Positions 25,914 through 35,631 of a DNA stretch of 64,000 nt are shown in pieces. Source of the stretch: Methanococcoides vulcani (lineage in GTDB: Archaea > Halobacteriota > Methanosarcinia > Methanosarcinales > Methanosarcinaceae); assembly GCF_900111645.1 (NCBI RefSeq), contig NZ_FOHQ01000007.1, positions 94,650 to 158,649 of the forward strand, given 5' to 3'. The first letter of the stretch is position 1; every line of letters begins with the position of its first letter. A program made the position numbers and the translations under genes. A model generated the notes under the pieces. That model worked only from the letters and a program-made list of their open reading frames with translations. It searched no databases and was not told the origin of the DNA.

Positions 25914-26099
25914 ATGAGTAAGGCAGAAGGCTGTATAGCTGTCATCGGATGCAATAATTGTGGCAAATGTGATAACATTTGTCCCTACGGGGCTTTACAA
26001 CGCAGGGCTGGAAAGGTCAGCATTGATCATAGCAGATGCACTGTTTGCATGAAGTGCATCAATGTCTGTCCTGTGAAAGCTCTTGTCTATGTGGATTGA
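25914..26099 (+). CDS. 4Fe-4S ferredoxin (two clusters)
   Basis: 61-residue ferredoxin with two classic motifs, CNNCGKCDNICP and CTVCMKCINVCP, so two [4Fe-4S] clusters are expected. It is a small soluble electron carrier. ATG 25914 is used; a TTG two codons upstream is in frame but unlikely. It is divergent from the radical SAM gene, and the two may share regulation. Confidence 0.9.
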   Translation: MSKAEGCIAVIGCNNCGKCDNICPYGALQRRAGKVSIDHSRCTVCMKCINVCPVKALVYVD

Positions 26100-26214
26100 T
26101 CCCATTTTGAATGTTGTTTTTTGATCATTCTCTTTTGAATATCGAGTTTTGGAGATTGCTTTTTGAACATCGGGTTTTGGAATTTGCTCTTGCAATACTG
26201 CTTTTTGGATATTG

Positions 26215-28161
26215 TCATATAAGCCCTCTGAAGAATATCCTTGAGACTATTGCAGTGACAGTAAAAACTATTATGGAGATCGGCAGAGACTGCCCGAGAT
26301 CATACATGAATTGTGTTCTATCTCCTCCATTTTCGATCGTACTTGAAAATCTCACAAGAATGGCTGTGATGAGTATGAGGTATATCCCAATTGACAGCAT
26401 GAACAGGTCTGGTGATATTGTCTGGTCAAGATTTTCAGGAGATATCTGTGCAGGTCCGGGGACGATGTTCTGAGGAAGTCTTGAAACTCCTTCTGCAACG
26501 TTCTGGAGGATCCTGGAGATAACTTCCGAGAGCGCTATCGTCACACCTGCGATAAGTGGTGCAAATATGCAGGCGGTCGTTCTCATTGTGGATGTCATAT
26601 CATACAATGAGTGCTTGATGTTCTTCTCCACAGCCTGCAACTCTTTCAGATGGTCAGCAAGTTTGATAATTGCAATACCTGCTGAAAGATGACTTTTATG
26701 AACGCTCTCCGTGAACATGATCATTGTGGTCTGGATCCTGTCTGAATATATGTCCTTGAAAGCCCCGAACTCTTCATCGAATATTGCAGCCCTTATATTC
26801 GTTCGCATGGTTATCAGGTTGATAGAGATCCTTTCGAACACTTTTCCGATATGTGAACCTTTCATGGTCTTAGATGTGTGTGCAAATGATTCTTCCGCAG
26901 AACGCCCTTCTGATATCCTTCTGCCAAGTATGAACAATGCATCTGCAAATTCACTTTCCATCTTGTGGATATCGTCGCGTATCTTCTTGTATGGGGAATA
27001 TGCCGCATTCATGTAGATGGAAAAAGCAATTACTATTCCCCAGATGATGAGCAATGTGGGAGGCATTATCCCTTCAAGGGTTGCTGTTGAAATTATGTTC
27101 AGGGGATTTCCAAGATACGTGTAAATGTAACCTGAAAAACTGACGAAGAGTCCGATCATAACTGCCATGGTAGTTGCAACTTTCCTCTTTTTCCTTATGT
27201 CCTTTAGCTGGGGATGGGTTTCCGGAATGGTTTGGGGAAGAAATGTTGCCGGTCGCTGCATCAGGATATATTCAGCATATACAAAAGTGGCAAGTGGCAG
27301 GATCACATTATAGAGTATTACAAGGGTCAAAGCGTCGAACCTTATTCCTACAACGGTAATTGCAGGAAGTAATGCCACAAGTGCCAGGGGGATAAGTATG
27401 AAGATCGAATACAGGACGTATGTTGGGGTCTTCAGGCGTGCTGCATACTGTTCCATCATTTCCTTTGTACCATCCAGCACGATGTCTAGGGCGCGGTTTA
27501 GTGTAATGACCCTCTGGGCTTCGTCAGGTTCGCTGGTTGAACTTTTGATAAGGTGAAGGGAACGTTTGAAATGTTCACTGTTCTTTCCCCACATCTCTGC
27601 AAAATCCAGCAATGCATCATCCATGCTTGAATACATGCGCACCTGCAGGTTCCAGAGCATCTTCCTGAGATCATTTGCAAGTGGCCTGCTTGAGTTCAGC
27701 GCAGCAAAATGGATTGCCTTTTCCATGTTCGAGACAAGTCTCATGGACATTACCACGTAGCTCAGGACTTCGGGGATGTCTCCTATGGATCGTATCTTCA
27801 TGTATTTGGCATGAATCTTCACATACTCGCTCAGGTAGAGCAGTATTCCGAAAGGTACAAGCAATGTCATCAAGGCTACGAATGTCAGTACAGTTGGGTT
27901 GAACGTGGTTATCTGGAACAGCACTGCATCCAGGGTGAGAAATATGATAAGTGCTATCAACGAACCTGCGTAAGAGAAAAGCACGGTTTCGAAAGGCTCT
28001 ATCACAAATCCTGTAAAGATGATCGCATCCCGGTATTCCTGACTGACCGATCCTTCGGTCTTTTTAGAAAAAGCATTGATGTCTCTTATGAATCTGGAAA
28101 AGTGAAGTGATGTGAATTTGCAGCTACGCACATACCAGTTCTCTGACATTCCTGTTTCCAT
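26215..28161 (-). CDS. type II secretion/type IV pilus membrane platform protein (T2SSF, TadC/ArlJ-like)
   Basis: Membrane platform of an archaeal type IV pilus-like system, 648 residues. It contains two GspF-type domains (~130-260 and ~420-560), each followed by hydrophobic pairs, and a hydrophobic C-terminus. ATG 28161 (METGMSENWY) has AGGAGTGGTAAA upstream, and starts further upstream would overlap the ATPase gene. It lies 13 nt after the ATPase gene on the same strand. No pilin gene is adjacent. A prepilin peptidase gene lies at 42748. Confidence 0.87.
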   Translation of the reverse strand: METGMSENWYVRSCKFTSLHFSRFIRDINAFSKKTEGSVSQEYRDAIIFTGFVIEPFETVLFSYAGSLIALIIFLTLDAVLFQITTFNPTVLTFVALMTLLVPFGILLYLSEYVKIHAKYMKIRSIGDIPEVLSYVVMSMRLVSNMEKAIHFAALNSSRPLANDLRKMLWNLQVRMYSSMDDALLDFAEMWGKNSEHFKRSLHLIKSSTSEPDEAQRVITLNRALDIVLDGTKEMMEQYAARLKTPTYVLYSIFILIPLALVALLPAITVVGIRFDALTLVILYNVILPLATFVYAEYILMQRPATFLPQTIPETHPQLKDIRKKRKVATTMAVMIGLFVSFSGYIYTYLGNPLNIISTATLEGIMPPTLLIIWGIVIAFSIYMNAAYSPYKKIRDDIHKMESEFADALFILGRRISEGRSAEESFAHTSKTMKGSHIGKVFERISINLITMRTNIRAAIFDEEFGAFKDIYSDRIQTTMIMFTESVHKSHLSAGIAIIKLADHLKELQAVEKNIKHSLYDMTSTMRTTACIFAPLIAGVTIALSEVISRILQNVAEGVSRLPQNIVPGPAQISPENLDQTISPDLFMLSIGIYLILITAILVRFSSTIENGGDRTQFMYDLGQSLPISIIVFTVTAIVSRIFFRGLI

Positions 28162-28174
28162 TTTACCACTCCTG

Positions 28175-30496
28175 TTAAAAGTAGACCGAGGAGAAATTGT
28201 CGAACCAGCTGTTCCATTTCTCATAGACCTTTTCATAGTCCGGTCCGCCGACATTGTTCTTTTCCATATCCATGTACAGCCAGAAAATGTTGTTTGCTTT
28301 GCTCACCACATCTGCTTCCACAAGTCTGGGATCCAGTGAACCCGCATGGGCTATTTTCTGCTTTATCCTTGCTCTTATACGTATGTTGAGCGACGCATCA
28401 TCGATGTTGATCCCCCATTTGCGTGCGATCTTCTCAATAAGCTCGGACTGTCCCCTGTCCAGTATATCTGTAGGGATCAATGAGTCATCAGCAGCGTTGT
28501 ATTGCATGATCTCTGCAAAGATCTCCTCCGGGTCAGCATCGTCATCCCAGCCAGTGGTAACCTCTGAGATCTGCGTCAGTCTGCGTTTCTTGCTCATGCC
28601 TCCTCCGACCCGTGTGTTGGTACAGACCACCACTGCATCAGTTGACTTGAAAGATGCAGGTGGCACTCCAAGGGTGTGTACTATACGCTCATAAACCGCT
28701 CTTGTGGATGCTCCGTGTATGGTTCCCAGAACAGAATTGCCTGCAGTACCTACCTGCATTGCTTCATAAAGCACTTTGACCTCAGGTCCCCTGACCTCTC
28801 CAATAACGAGCGAGGAATTTCCAAGACGCAGGGCTGCACGTAATGCAACGTCAGGGCTCACCTCTATACTGGTATTCAGTATCGATGAGCGTGAGCTCAT
28901 GCCTTGGATCTTCCATCCCAGCTGCTGCAGGTCCTCAATGGGAATCTCTCTTGTGTCCTCTATTGTCAGGATACGATATTTCTGAGGGATCTCCATCATC
29001 ATTGCAGACAGCAGTGAGGTCTTGCCTGCTCCCACGTCTCCTGCTACAAGTATCGATGCTTCCCCGTCCATTAGGAAGCTCAGGAGGCCGGCTGTAAGAG
29101 GTGAGATCGATCCGGTATTGATGAGCTTTGGTAATGTCCATGGTGTCCTTGCATGTTTCCTGAAGGCATAAGCAAGCCCATTGGCACTTAGAGGATCACC
29201 GATAACGGATACACGAACTCCGAATTCCGGAAGCTCCATCTCCAGTATGGGAGTTGCTTCCCCGAAAGGTCTGCCGCTAATGGCTCGAAATCTTGAGACC
29301 ATGGAGTCCAGATCATCCTGTGAAAGAAAGATGTTGGTGATACATTCATCTCCATCCACTACTACATGGACCGGGTTGATGTCTGCAGGTGCATTCACAT
29401 AGACATCCGTGATCTTCGGGTCTGAAAGCACATCTTCCAGTATTCCCAGACCAGTGGTATATTTTGCAAGAATGTCAGAATATGTCCTCATTTCAAGTGG
29501 ATTAAGCGTGATTCTATGAACCTTTGAATCCTCTTCAAACATCTGTTTTCCGATCCTGCGGATGTATTCCCTTGAGTTCACAGGATCTGCGAAGTTCATG
29601 TTGTCAGGACGGAATCTTATCAGCTTTTTCCTGACCCGTTCGATCATGCCGAGGTCTTCATGGGACAGGTTGTATTCAAGGGGAATCACCATGTACAGCT
29701 TTTCAGGTCGGTCCGTCATCTCATATATGGAGATCTGAAGCATCCTTCCATCATTGTTCCTGACGTCATAACATTCCATGAATCGGGTATTCTCGGGCGG
29801 TTCCGTGTATATGCGGGACGTTGAAAAGGCGGGTCTTACGTGAGGTTTGATCTGTTTATCATAATCATACCCAATTTGATCGCTACCATCGCTACCATCG
29901 TTGTCAGTATCAATGTCATCATCGCAGGCAATTTCGCAGGTAAGGTCGATGTTAAGTTCAGAAGTAATCTCCTGCATTTCCCTGACAATGGAATGGAAGT
30001 TTGCAATACATCCTGAGCATTCCGGATGGTCAGGCATCTCGATCATCTCAATGTTGATCTCTTTAAGGAGCTTGTATGATACTGATGGTTCACTCTTTGA
30101 GCAACTGATGATGTTATTGATAAGTTCCTTTCTATAAGAAATGCAGTTGTCATATTCCCTGTGTGAACAATTGCATGTAACCTGGACATTATTGTAGTTT
30201 GCAAGAGCATCTCCCAACTTTGCAAATTCATACAGGATCGCAAGTTCCTTTCCTTCATAGTCGCGCTCGTAAAGGTGGGAAAGAATAAGCCTGTTCGATA
30301 TGGGTTCTGTAAGAATTGTATTGAATATCATCTCACGGCAGACTGGGTCATTAAGGGTAGAAGTGCGGTTGCATTGAGAACAATTAATCTGTATGGTCCT
30401 CTGGTTCTTCGTCTGGCGGACCCTATACTGACAGATATTTTCTGATTCCGCTTTCCTTTTTCGGATTGGATTGTGCAAATAACTTCGGAGTTTCAC
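28175..30496 (-). CDS. type II/IV secretion system ATPase with Cys-rich N-terminal region
   Basis: Motor ATPase of 773 residues. The C-terminal ~450 residues are a GspE/PilB/ArlI-like ATPase: Walker A AGDVGAGKTSLLSAM (~470), the Asp-box region RILTIEDTREIP, Walker B GNSSLVIGEVRGPEVKVLYEAMQVGTAG, and a His box near GTIHGAST. The N-terminal ~200 residues are unusual. They contain several Cys pairs (CSQCN, CNCSH, CSGC), suggesting zinc or Fe-S binding, and an acidic Asp-rich linker (CDDDIDTDNDGSDGSDQ). It drives the platform protein encoded downstream. Confidence 0.9.
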   Translation of the reverse strand: MKLRSYLHNPIRKRKAESENICQYRVRQTKNQRTIQINCSQCNRTSTLNDPVCREMIFNTILTEPISNRLILSHLYERDYEGKELAILYEFAKLGDALANYNNVQVTCNCSHREYDNCISYRKELINNIISCSKSEPSVSYKLLKEINIEMIEMPDHPECSGCIANFHSIVREMQEITSELNIDLTCEIACDDDIDTDNDGSDGSDQIGYDYDKQIKPHVRPAFSTSRIYTEPPENTRFMECYDVRNNDGRMLQISIYEMTDRPEKLYMVIPLEYNLSHEDLGMIERVRKKLIRFRPDNMNFADPVNSREYIRRIGKQMFEEDSKVHRITLNPLEMRTYSDILAKYTTGLGILEDVLSDPKITDVYVNAPADINPVHVVVDGDECITNIFLSQDDLDSMVSRFRAISGRPFGEATPILEMELPEFGVRVSVIGDPLSANGLAYAFRKHARTPWTLPKLINTGSISPLTAGLLSFLMDGEASILVAGDVGAGKTSLLSAMMMEIPQKYRILTIEDTREIPIEDLQQLGWKIQGMSSRSSILNTSIEVSPDVALRAALRLGNSSLVIGEVRGPEVKVLYEAMQVGTAGNSVLGTIHGASTRAVYERIVHTLGVPPASFKSTDAVVVCTNTRVGGGMSKKRRLTQISEVTTGWDDDADPEEIFAEIMQYNAADDSLIPTDILDRGQSELIEKIARKWGINIDDASLNIRIRARIKQKIAHAGSLDPRLVEADVVSKANNIFWLYMDMEKNNVGGPDYEKVYEKWNSWFDNFSSVYF

Positions 30497-30737
30497 GTTT
30501 TTTATCCTTAGATGATTTGCACAAGCATATTGTCAGCAATTATTAAAGTATTCCTAGATTCTTTAGTCTTCATATAAATTTAATATTAGTTCTATAATGT
30601 GGGGTAGATTCAGTTGCTAAAAATAGGTGAAGAAAGGCTGGAATTCTGATCGTACTGCTTTCTTTCTTTCTTTTCTCTTCTCGGCTCAGTTCAGACTACT
30701 GCCGATCAGTTTTAAAGTGTTCTTATGGTCAGATTGT

Positions 30738-32168
30738 TCAAACGATCGGATGGTCGTTCTTGTCTCCCCTTCCAATCCCCTTGTACACAAAGCCATTACT
30801 GATGTACGTATCCGGATCTACAACATTCCTTCCATCGACAATTATTGTATTTTCCTTTCCAGTCAACTGTTTTAGTTGTTCTGGTCCAAGTTCAAAGTAA
30901 CCGGAATGCCCGGTCATTATTGCAATAACATCTGCACCTTCTACAACTTTATCAAGGTCTTTTATGATCTCCACGCCAGGATAGTTCAGAACATGCGGAT
31001 CATGTACCAATACCTCAGCTCCTCCATTTACCAGAAGGTCCCTGTAAGGCTCTGACGGTGGGTTACGTGCATCATCAGAATCATTGATAAATGCCCATCC
31101 AAGAATAGCTACCTTTGAACCTTTTACTTCCCTATCGATGCGCTTCAAGGCTTCCTTTGTCAGATGGTACATGTGTTTTGGCATAAAGTCATTTACCTTT
31201 CTTGCAAGTACAAAAATGGAATCCGTGTCCTCAGGGTAATCAAGTGTTCCTTCGCTGGTCGCAACTCCTCTCTCGAGATGGTATGTGTCCTTGGTCAGGC
31301 AATGCCCTCCCACACCTGCGCCGGGGTATAGTATTGCACGTGTGATCCCTTCACCTTTGAGACTGTCAATTCCTGCTCTCACATCGTAAACATTGATGCC
31401 CATGGCCTCGCAGTACAATGCCAGCTGGTTGATTGCTGCTATCTGCAGGTCCCTGAAAGTGTTCTCCGCGGTTTTGGTAACCTCTGCGGCCCTTGCTGTC
31501 ATCGGTATTATCTTGCCTTTTGTTAGTACCGGGCTGTAAAGTTCCACTGCGCGCTTTGTGCTGGCTTCATCGATGCCACCCACAATACGGTCGTGTTCCT
31601 GTATGTTCTTCAGCAGGCGACCAACCATGACTCTTTCCGGAGCATGTGCAAGTGCAAAGTCCTCACCGGCTGTCAGTCCTGATTCTTCTTCAAGGATCTG
31701 CCTGGCAAGTGTATCTGTGGTTCCGGGGGTGATGGTAGATTCCAGTACTACGAGCATACCTTCTTTCAGGTACTTTCCTACATTGCGTATGCCGTCAGTG
31801 AGTGCACTAAAATCTGGCTGGAGGCTTGCAGGGTCGGAGAAAGGTGTTTGTATTGCAAGGGTAACTGCATCGAGTTCGGATATTCTTGAAAAATCCGGCG
31901 TGCATTTAAATTTGCCCTCGTCAACTACTTTCTTTAGTAGTTCTTCCAGACCGGGTTCTTCTCCTTTTAGAGGACTTTCTCCATGGTTAAGCATTTCGAT
32001 CTTATAACCGGAACTCTTAGAGTCCCTCTGGAATCCCAGAATATGGTCAAATTTATCGGAGTTGGCAAAAAGAGCAGCTGCAGGGATTCCCACGTACCCC
32101 ATTCCAAGCACACCTATCTTTTTGATAGGACCTCTGTTTTCAAGGATCAAACCTAATTTGTCTGTCAT
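30738..32168 (-). CDS. wecC: UDP-N-acetyl-D-mannosamine dehydrogenase-type nucleotide sugar dehydrogenase
   Basis: Oxidises a UDP-HexNAc to the uronic acid for surface glycans, using two NAD+. It has 476 residues. The Rossmann motif is IGVLGMGYVGIPAAALF (~18-34), and the catalytic Cys is in GAGVGGHCLTKDTYHL (~265). The C-terminal domain has VAILGWAFINDSDDARNPPSEP. The ATG at 32168 follows GTGATGACC; in-frame ATG and GTG lie 6 and 9 nt upstream. UDP-ManNAc versus UDP-GlcNAc as substrate is an inference from family resemblance. It stands alone. Confidence 0.88.
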   Translation of the reverse strand: MTDKLGLILENRGPIKKIGVLGMGYVGIPAAALFANSDKFDHILGFQRDSKSSGYKIEMLNHGESPLKGEEPGLEELLKKVVDEGKFKCTPDFSRISELDAVTLAIQTPFSDPASLQPDFSALTDGIRNVGKYLKEGMLVVLESTITPGTTDTLARQILEEESGLTAGEDFALAHAPERVMVGRLLKNIQEHDRIVGGIDEASTKRAVELYSPVLTKGKIIPMTARAAEVTKTAENTFRDLQIAAINQLALYCEAMGINVYDVRAGIDSLKGEGITRAILYPGAGVGGHCLTKDTYHLERGVATSEGTLDYPEDTDSIFVLARKVNDFMPKHMYHLTKEALKRIDREVKGSKVAILGWAFINDSDDARNPPSEPYRDLLVNGGAEVLVHDPHVLNYPGVEIIKDLDKVVEGADVIAIMTGHSGYFELGPEQLKQLTGKENTIIVDGRNVVDPDTYISNGFVYKGIGRGDKNDHPIV

Positions 32169-32387
32169 GGTCATCACTTTTTATATTTTATCTTAATTCA
32201 TGCACAAGTACCATAGTATATATTATTTAGATAGTATTTAATATCTGTTTTCATCAATGTTCATGGGGTCCGGAAATAATATGAATTAAAAGAGCAGGGC
32301 AAAAATTGAAAAATAAGAATGCTATCTATGATTCTGAAAGCATTTTAAAAATACAGTTATGTTTTCATTCCGGTGGATGTCAGGCTA

Positions 32388-33275
32388 TCATTTGATGAGC
32401 TTTTTGGATAAAAGGACTGAATTAAGAGCATCAACCAAATCAGTTCTTTTCTCCAAGGTCAGCACGATCCGCTCTGGCAATTTAAGAATGGATGTTCTGT
32501 ATCGGGTTGCAACAAAATAGCTTAGCGAAGCCAGTATAAAGCCCCCGATCATGTCAGTGATCCAGTGTATTCCAAGATACAGTATCGTAAATTGGATAGC
32601 AACTGTGGTTGCCAGTGAAAATATCTTGAACCTCGTAAGATTGGTTCTGAACACCATTAACATGGCCATGGCAGATAATGCTGCATGAAGGCTAGGGAAG
32701 CAATTGTCAAGGAACGGGTCGACAATTGTAACGCCTTGCAGGATTATGGGGCTAAGGTCATACAACAGGGGTACAACATTTGGCAATGTAAAACCTGTTA
32801 CTGGGACAGGTACATAAATATAAAATGGCAGTGCTACCAGGTAGATCGCGACGAAAGCGATAGTATATTCCTGCAAAACCTCGAGGTTTTGTGTATACAT
32901 GAGTAATAAGAATGTAAAGATCAGCAGAAAGGAAAATCCAATTAAATAAACGGTCGCACTGGCGTATGTCAACATTGGGGTAGCAAAATTCTGGAAATAG
33001 GCGACCGTATCACCTTCGATCAGGATCATATATCTGGCATAGTTGGTGTATGTTCCCCTGTCCAGAAAATTGATGATTGCCAGCTGGGATTTTACAAGTA
33101 TGTAGATAAAGCATGCTGACAAAAGATATGGTAATGTATCCAGGGAAAACATCCCTTTGTAGTTCCTCTTATGATCGTTTTTAAAATTTTCCGGCACAAA
33201 GATGTAATAAGCCACAGCTATCAAGCAGATCAGTATGGGCATCATTATTAAAGGCATTAGATATGAAGATGTCAT
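32388..33275 (-). CDS. PAP2 superfamily membrane phosphatase
   Basis: Integral membrane phosphatase/phosphotransferase of 295 residues with about six helices. The PAP2 signature is visible as CFPSLHAALSAMAM (~195) and GIHWITDMIGGFILASL (~235), with the catalytic His residues. The layout resembles the inositolphosphotransferase/AUR1-like subgroup. It may dephosphorylate a prenyl or phospholipid carrier (inference). It lies next to the nucleotide-sugar dehydrogenase, in its own unit. Confidence 0.85.
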   Translation of the reverse strand: MTSSYLMPLIMMPILICLIAVAYYIFVPENFKNDHKRNYKGMFSLDTLPYLLSACFIYILVKSQLAIINFLDRGTYTNYARYMILIEGDTVAYFQNFATPMLTYASATVYLIGFSFLLIFTFLLLMYTQNLEVLQEYTIAFVAIYLVALPFYIYVPVPVTGFTLPNVVPLLYDLSPIILQGVTIVDPFLDNCFPSLHAALSAMAMLMVFRTNLTRFKIFSLATTVAIQFTILYLGIHWITDMIGGFILASLSYFVATRYRTSILKLPERIVLTLEKRTDLVDALNSVLLSKKLIK

Positions 33276-33491
33276 TTCCTATCAATCCGTGTCGTTCAAA
33301 TAAATCGATCAGACAGGCTTTATTTTAACATACTTCGGGTATAAGTGGTTTATGTACATTTCATCAAAATTTTTCTTACAAATAAAATAATCAAAAGAGG
33401 ATAAGGTATGTAAAAATGTGATGTAAGGGCATGTTACATGAGTTGCCGAAAAAGCATGTTCATGTAACAAATGGATCTTATGAGAATCAGT

Positions 33492-33695
33492 TCACTTCTT
33501 GCTTTCTTTCTTTTTCTGAACGATCTTTTCCATCTTTTTGGCCCACATGTCTTCGTTCATATCAGTGTATTCACATTCAAGATAGTGCTCAACAGCAATG
33601 GTTAGTGCTTCTTTTGTAGATGAGCTGTTGCATTTTTTCTTTAATTCCTGTAGTTGCTCTTCTGCAAGGACTGTTTGTGCGTGTACTATCTTCAT
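33492..33695 (-). CDS. small DUF5371-like protein
   Basis: 67-residue protein starting MKIVHAQTVLAEEQLQEL. It is mostly helical with a Lys-rich end (KMEKIVQKKKESKK). The pattern STKEALTIAVEHYLECEY resembles a short ribbon-helix-helix or antitoxin-like segment. I believe it matches a small methanosarcinal family (DUF5371) but cannot confirm this. ATG 33695 has an AGGAGAT site upstream; the longer frame to 33731 is unlikely. Confidence 0.68.
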   Translation of the reverse strand: MKIVHAQTVLAEEQLQELKKKCNSSSTKEALTIAVEHYLECEYTDMNEDMWAKKMEKIVQKKKESKK

Positions 33696-33927
33696 ATGTT
33701 TATCTCCTGTTTTTGAAGTAATTCTCCTCACTGCCCATCATAATAATAATCATATATAGCTTTGTCGAATTCTCCTTCCGGGAAGTTTCTAGAAGCAAAT
33801 TCATTCTTATATCTTTATGTATATGTAACAATAATAATTCACTCTTCAAATGATCTACAGCGTTCTTTTGTCCTGCATTTTAACCAATAAGTTTAAAAGA
33901 ATGATTAACATTACAGGAGTAGCGCGA

Positions 33928-34002
33928 GGGCGTGTGGCCTAGCCAGGATATGGCGGCAGCCTCCTAAGCTGTAAACCAGGGGTTCAAATCCCTTCACGCC
34001 CG
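33928..34002 (+). tRNA. tRNA-Arg (CCT)
   Basis: The acceptor GGGCGTG pairs with CACGCCC, discriminator G. The anticodon stem GCAGC/GCTGT holds the loop CTCCTAA, anticodon CCT, reading AGG. The T-loop is GTTCAAATC. No CCA is encoded. Confidence 0.94.
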
Positions 34003-34045
34003 CTATTATTCTTCTATCATTTTTACAAAAACAGGAGCTTGCATA

Positions 34046-34498
34046 TTGATAAGGAAAGCTGAACTAAAGGATGTTGATGCCATTAAAAAGATCATCAATT
34101 ATTATGCAAGCCAGGACCAGATGCTTCCTCGTTCGGTCAGTGAACTCTATGAGGCTATCCGTAATTTCTATGTTTATGAAGTAGAAGGGGAATTCGTTGG
34201 TTGCTGTGGGCTTCAGGTCCTATGGGTGGATCTTGCCGAGGTCCTGTCCTTTGCGATACTTCCGGAATATAGGGAAAAAGGAATCGGTACCCAACTTCTG
34301 GACGCCTGTCTTAATGATGCCCGGGAACTTGGTGTTACAAAAGTGTTCACATTGACCTATGCACCTGTTTTTTTTGAGAAGAATGGGTTCAAACGTGTGG
34401 ATAAATCGTCCCTTCCTCATAAGATATGGAGTGGCTGTATCAAATGTCCGAAGTTTCCGGATTGTGATGAAATAGCGCTTTCCATGCATATTTCCTGA
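34046..34498 (+). CDS. argA: GNAT N-acetyltransferase, archaeal ArgA-like (N-acetylglutamate synthase)
   Basis: 150-residue single-domain GNAT. The acetyl-CoA loop is PEYREKGIGTQLLDACL (~78-94), and the later strand is VFTLTYAPVFFEKNGFKRV. The C-terminal CIKCPKFPDCDEIAL motif is typical of archaeal ArgA-type N-acetyltransferases that start arginine synthesis. The start is a TTG at 34046 with AGGAG 8 nt upstream, and no ATG fits. argB lies 3.7 kb downstream on the same strand, which supports the arginine assignment, but substrate specificity is inferred. Confidence 0.82.
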   Translation: MIRKAELKDVDAIKKIINYYASQDQMLPRSVSELYEAIRNFYVYEVEGEFVGCCGLQVLWVDLAEVLSFAILPEYREKGIGTQLLDACLNDARELGVTKVFTLTYAPVFFEKNGFKRVDKSSLPHKIWSGCIKCPKFPDCDEIALSMHIS

Positions 34499-34577
34499 TC
34501 TTCTGATCGATGTGTAGTATTTATAAGTTCTAAGATACATCTGTTGAGTTAGTTTCAATAACCGTGGGTAGATCACA

Positions 34578-35513
34578 ATGATAAAGACACGTATCAGAGA
34601 TTTCATTATTACAAAAGATGACTGGATATTTGCGGTGGCAGATTATTTTCATCCTGAAGGGGTGAGGTGTGTACTGAGGTACGTTCCGGATGAATCCGGT
34701 GACCGTCAGCTAAATGGGATGAAGTATCGCAAATACGATTTCGATGTTGCCTTCGACTTTATGCGTGAGAACAGGCCTGAGTGGGTGCAGGATGTACACA
34801 TCGTTCCCGAGGATCAGGTGAAAAAAGTTCTCTATCCTCCAGATCCTGTCCCTGAACTCGTAAACCAGGATGAGAGAGTGAAGGCTGTTGCAGATGTGCT
34901 ACTCAGTGCTGGCATTCCTCTTGAAAAGATGGGTGTTACCGGTTCATTCCTGCCGGGATTGCAAAATGATCAATCTGATGTTGATTTTGTTGTCTATGGT
35001 AATGACTGGTTCAAGGCAAGGGATGCAATTTCAGCTGCAAAGAAGCAGGGCGGTTTTATTGAGGATATCGATGAGGCGATGTGGCATCGTATTTATAACA
35101 AGCGAATTCCTGAGATCTCCTATGAGGAATTCATCCTTCATGAGAAACGTAAGGGCAACAGAGGAATGGTGGGAGGTACCTATTTCGACCTGCTGTTCGT
35201 GCGAGATTGGGATCAGATCAATGAGCCACTTCCACGAGGCACAGACGTTGGTACAATGAGGATCGAAGCAACAGTTACTGATGCTGAACTTGCTTTCGAT
35301 AATCCTTCTGTTTACAGGGTCGACCACGATGAGATCGATCATGTGTTATCATACACTCATACCTATGCGGGACAGGCGCTGGAAGGAGAGGTCATCGATG
35401 CACAGGGTGTCGTCGAACAGGTGGGTGACATTAAGAGACTTGTAGTGGGCACTTCCAGAGAGCCGAAGGGCGAGTGGATAAGGTCCCTTACATTGCTTGA
35501 GAAGAACCGGTAA
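34578..35513 (+). CDS. predicted nucleotidyltransferase (COG1665)
   Basis: 311-residue archaeal protein. A central nucleotidyltransferase motif is GVTGSFLPGLQNDQSDVDFVVYG (~115-137), the G-S-x(n)-DxD pattern of the pol-beta fold. The N-terminal ~100 residues (RDFIITKDDWIFAVADYFHPEGVRCVLRYVP) and the C-terminal ~90 (HVLSYTHTYAGQALEGEVIDAQGVVEQV) are family-specific. Function is unknown; nucleotide transfer to RNA or protein is inferred from the fold. Confidence 0.82.
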   Translation: MIKTRIRDFIITKDDWIFAVADYFHPEGVRCVLRYVPDESGDRQLNGMKYRKYDFDVAFDFMRENRPEWVQDVHIVPEDQVKKVLYPPDPVPELVNQDERVKAVADVLLSAGIPLEKMGVTGSFLPGLQNDQSDVDFVVYGNDWFKARDAISAAKKQGGFIEDIDEAMWHRIYNKRIPEISYEEFILHEKRKGNRGMVGGTYFDLLFVRDWDQINEPLPRGTDVGTMRIEATVTDAELAFDNPSVYRVDHDEIDHVLSYTHTYAGQALEGEVIDAQGVVEQVGDIKRLVVGTSREPKGEWIRSLTLLEKNR

Positions 35514-35592
35514 GAATAGAGTACTAGTGTTCCAAAATTTATAATGTGCTGTGCTTTATCAGAAAGAGAAAGTGTTAGAAAATAAACAATTA

Positions 35593-35631
35593 CAAAAAAA
35601 AGGTTAACAACGGAGGCAGGAAAATTAACCT
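35593..35631 (-). terminator. intrinsic-type terminator overlapping the DUF2098 stop
   Basis: On the minus strand AGGTTAA (35631-35625) pairs with TTAACCT (35607-35601), followed by eight T (35600-35593). The 5' arm contains the stop codon and the last Gly codons of the DUF2098 gene. Confidence 0.7.
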
